NCBI GenBank assembly: GCA_039934475.1
Contig: JBDTMC010000496.1
Location: 1-5,655, forward strand
Length of the DNA stretch: 5,655 nucleotides
Reading direction: 5' to 3'
DNA from: JBDTMC01 sp039934475
GTDB lineage: Bacteria; Acidobacteriota; Terriglobia; Bryobacterales; Bryobacteraceae
The notes beneath the pieces were generated by a model. That model was not told the DNA's origin. It was given only the letters and a program-made list of their open reading frames with translations, and did not search any database. Below are positions 4,412 through 5,655 of the stretch, in pieces. The translations under genes were made by a program, and so were the position numbers. How positions within the stretch are numbered: position 1 is the first letter of the stretch; each line of letters opens with the position of its first letter.

Positions 4412-5655
4412 TGCTGGAGAGTTTTCAGGTCGCGTTCAATGCTGGCCTGTAACTGTGGCTGGCTGTGTGCGACGGCCGCGGCACGCGCTTTCTGTAGATA
4501 CTCCATCGCGTGTGGCCGGTCGCTCGCCCGCGCGTAGGTGGCGCCTAATGCGTAAAGGCACGCCGGAGTCTGTTCGCTCTCAGGCTCCAGGCATCGGAGG
4601 AATTGGGGGATCGCTTCTGCGTATTTCTCCTGGTTGGCCAGAATGCGGCCGAAGTGGAATCTGGCCAGAGGATAGTCAGGCCGATCCGCTATGGCTTCGC
4701 GGAATTCCTTGGCGGCCTCATCGTAGCGCCCGCTCTGTTCCATGATGACCCCGAGATTGTCGTGCGCCTCGGCATAGTGCGGATTGATCTCAAGGGCACG
4801 CCGGTAGGCGGTTTGGGCGCCGGCGTCGTCTTTCTGGCGGAAGAGCAGCACGCCATAGTTGTACCAGGCATCGGAGCGACCCGGGGCGAGTTTCGTCGCT
4901 GACTCGAAATGCTGTTTGGCCGCAGCGGTGTCACCGGTTCGACCATAGAGAGAGATCAGGTTGACATGAACTTGCACGTTGCTTGGGTCCGCCTGCAGTG
5001 CAGCTAGATGCTCATGGATAGCGTCGGCGTATCGGCCAGTGCTCTCTAACGCGGCGCCGCGCCGGAGGTGCGCGGTTGGGCTGCGATTCAGCTCCTCAAC
5101 GCGCGCGAACAGCGGATCGTCCAGCGGGGGTTGCGTTGTGACGTGCGCCGCGTAGAGAGCCATGTGCCGCTCGGCCTCGGCCGGGTTGCCGAGTTTGCGA
5201 AGTTCGCTCGCCAGCGCGAACTGGGCGGCGCCATAGTGAGGGAAGAGTTCGCACGCTTTGGCATAGCTCTGCGCCGCAGCCGGATGGTCTCCTTTGGATG
5301 TTTGCACGCGGCCGACACCGTACCAAGCCTGAGGGGAGGCGCGATCCTTGCTGAGAATTTGCTGGTAGGCTAGCCCGGCATTGTCCCAGTCGGCGGCTGC
5401 GGAGAGGCTATCGGACAGTCGTAATTGCGCGGCTGGAAAATCAGGCCTGAGGCGCAGCGCGGCGCGAAACGAAGCGACCGCGGCTTCGAATGCACCTTGC
5501 GTCTTCTGCGTGGCGCCGAGCAGATAGAACCAGTCTGAGTTCGTGGCATCGAGAATGATTGCGCGCTGGTAGACTTGCGCCGCTGCATCGTACTCCTGAT
5601 AGGCATGGAGAGTCATGGCCAGGTTGCCGATCGCCTTGGGGTCGCGCGGATGGGC
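4408..5655 (-). CDS. Tetratricopeptide-repeat protein, N-terminus outside the window
   Basis: 415 C-terminal residues are visible, made almost wholly of TPR units of 34 residues, the helix-turn-helix scaffold for protein-protein contact. About eleven units can be laid out, with starts near visible residues 5, 40, 74, 108, 142, 193, 227, 261, 295, 329 and 363. Canonical examples are SDAWYNYGVLLFRQKDDAGA and AEAHDNLGVIMEQSGRYDEA. The regular period breaks once, after unit 5, with an insert of about 17 residues (QPPLDDPLFARVEEL). An ATG exists at 5616, but codons upstream to the window edge read AHPRDPKAIGNLA, the first helix of the first unit, so the gene continues beyond the window. The stop overlaps the CRTAC1 start by four bases (ATGA). 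TPR and CRTAC1-type proteins occur together in Acidobacteriota, so a joint scaffold-plus-propeller role at the cell surface is plausible. Signal peptide and full length are unseen. Confidence 0.92.
   Translation of the reverse strand, partial: AHPRDPKAIGNLAMTLHAYQEYDAAAQVYQRAIILDATNSDWFYLLGATQKTQGAFEAAVASFRAALRLRPDFPAAQLRLSDSLSAAADWDNAGLAYQQILSKDRASPQAWYGVGRVQTSKGDHPAAAQSYAKACELFPHYGAAQFALASELRKLGNPAEAERHMALYAAHVTTQPPLDDPLFARVEELNRSPTAHLRRGAALESTGRYADAIHEHLAALQADPSNVQVHVNLISLYGRTGDTAAAKQHFESATKLAPGRSDAWYNYGVLLFRQKDDAGAQTAYRRALEINPHYAEAHDNLGVIMEQSGRYDEAAKEFREAIADRPDYPLARFHFGRILANQEKYAEAIPQFLRCLEPESEQTPACLYALGATYARASDRPHAMEYLQKARAAAVAHSQPQLQASIERDLKTLQQ

Noticed and set aside
1..5655. Insertion sequence, integrase, tRNA, rRNA or CRISPR array
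   Set aside because: No transposase or integrase-like protein, terminal inverted repeats with target duplication, cloverleaf or spacer-repeat pattern was seen on either strand.

Overview
All recognisable genes lie on the minus strand, so the transcription order runs from high to low coordinates. The window looks like the chromosome of a moderately GC-rich soil-type bacterium. Acidobacteriota (the Bryobacterales / Solibacter group) is the best guess. It rests on three things: a TPR protein paired with a CRTAC1-type FG-GAP/ASPIC-UnbV protein, a Tat-exported sugar isomerase-like TIM barrel, and an atypical receiver-domain regulator. The lineage is inferred from gene style and was not tested by any search.

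Layout in transcription order: (1) 5655-4408, the C-terminal part of a TPR-repeat protein whose start lies outside the window; (2) 4411-2696, a Tat-signal CRTAC1-like seven-FG-GAP propeller with a C-terminal ASPIC/UnbV domain, sharing a 4-base ATGA stop/start overlap with the TPR gene; (3) 2633-2241, a single-domain CheY-like response regulator; (4) 2187-1357, a Tat-signal sugar phosphate isomerase/epimerase-like TIM barrel; (5) 1257-718, an A24 (TadV/CpaA type) prepilin peptidase; (6) 319-1, the receiver domain of a truncated response regulator, possibly of the sigma-54 activator class.

Gaps between genes 2 to 5 are about 50 to 100 bp, so the run could be co-transcribed, but only the TPR-CRTAC1 pair is clearly coupled. 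The one large gap, 320-717, is not empty. It holds a near-consensus sigma-70 promoter on the minus strand (TTGACA, 17 bp, TATACT) pointing at the truncated regulator. A cluster of AGTACT palindromes sits at the predicted transcription start, and a leader of about 300 nt containing inverted repeats follows. A weaker sigma-54-like element and a hairpin abutting the ribosome binding site precede the prepilin peptidase.

Functionally the window mixes cell-surface proteins (TPR plus propeller, pilin-processing peptidase), a periplasmic carbohydrate-type enzyme and two phospho-receiver proteins. No mobile element, CRISPR array, tRNA or rRNA was seen, and no complete new system is evident. The most distinctive items are the regulatory architecture in the 320-717 gap and the coupled TPR/CRTAC1 pair.
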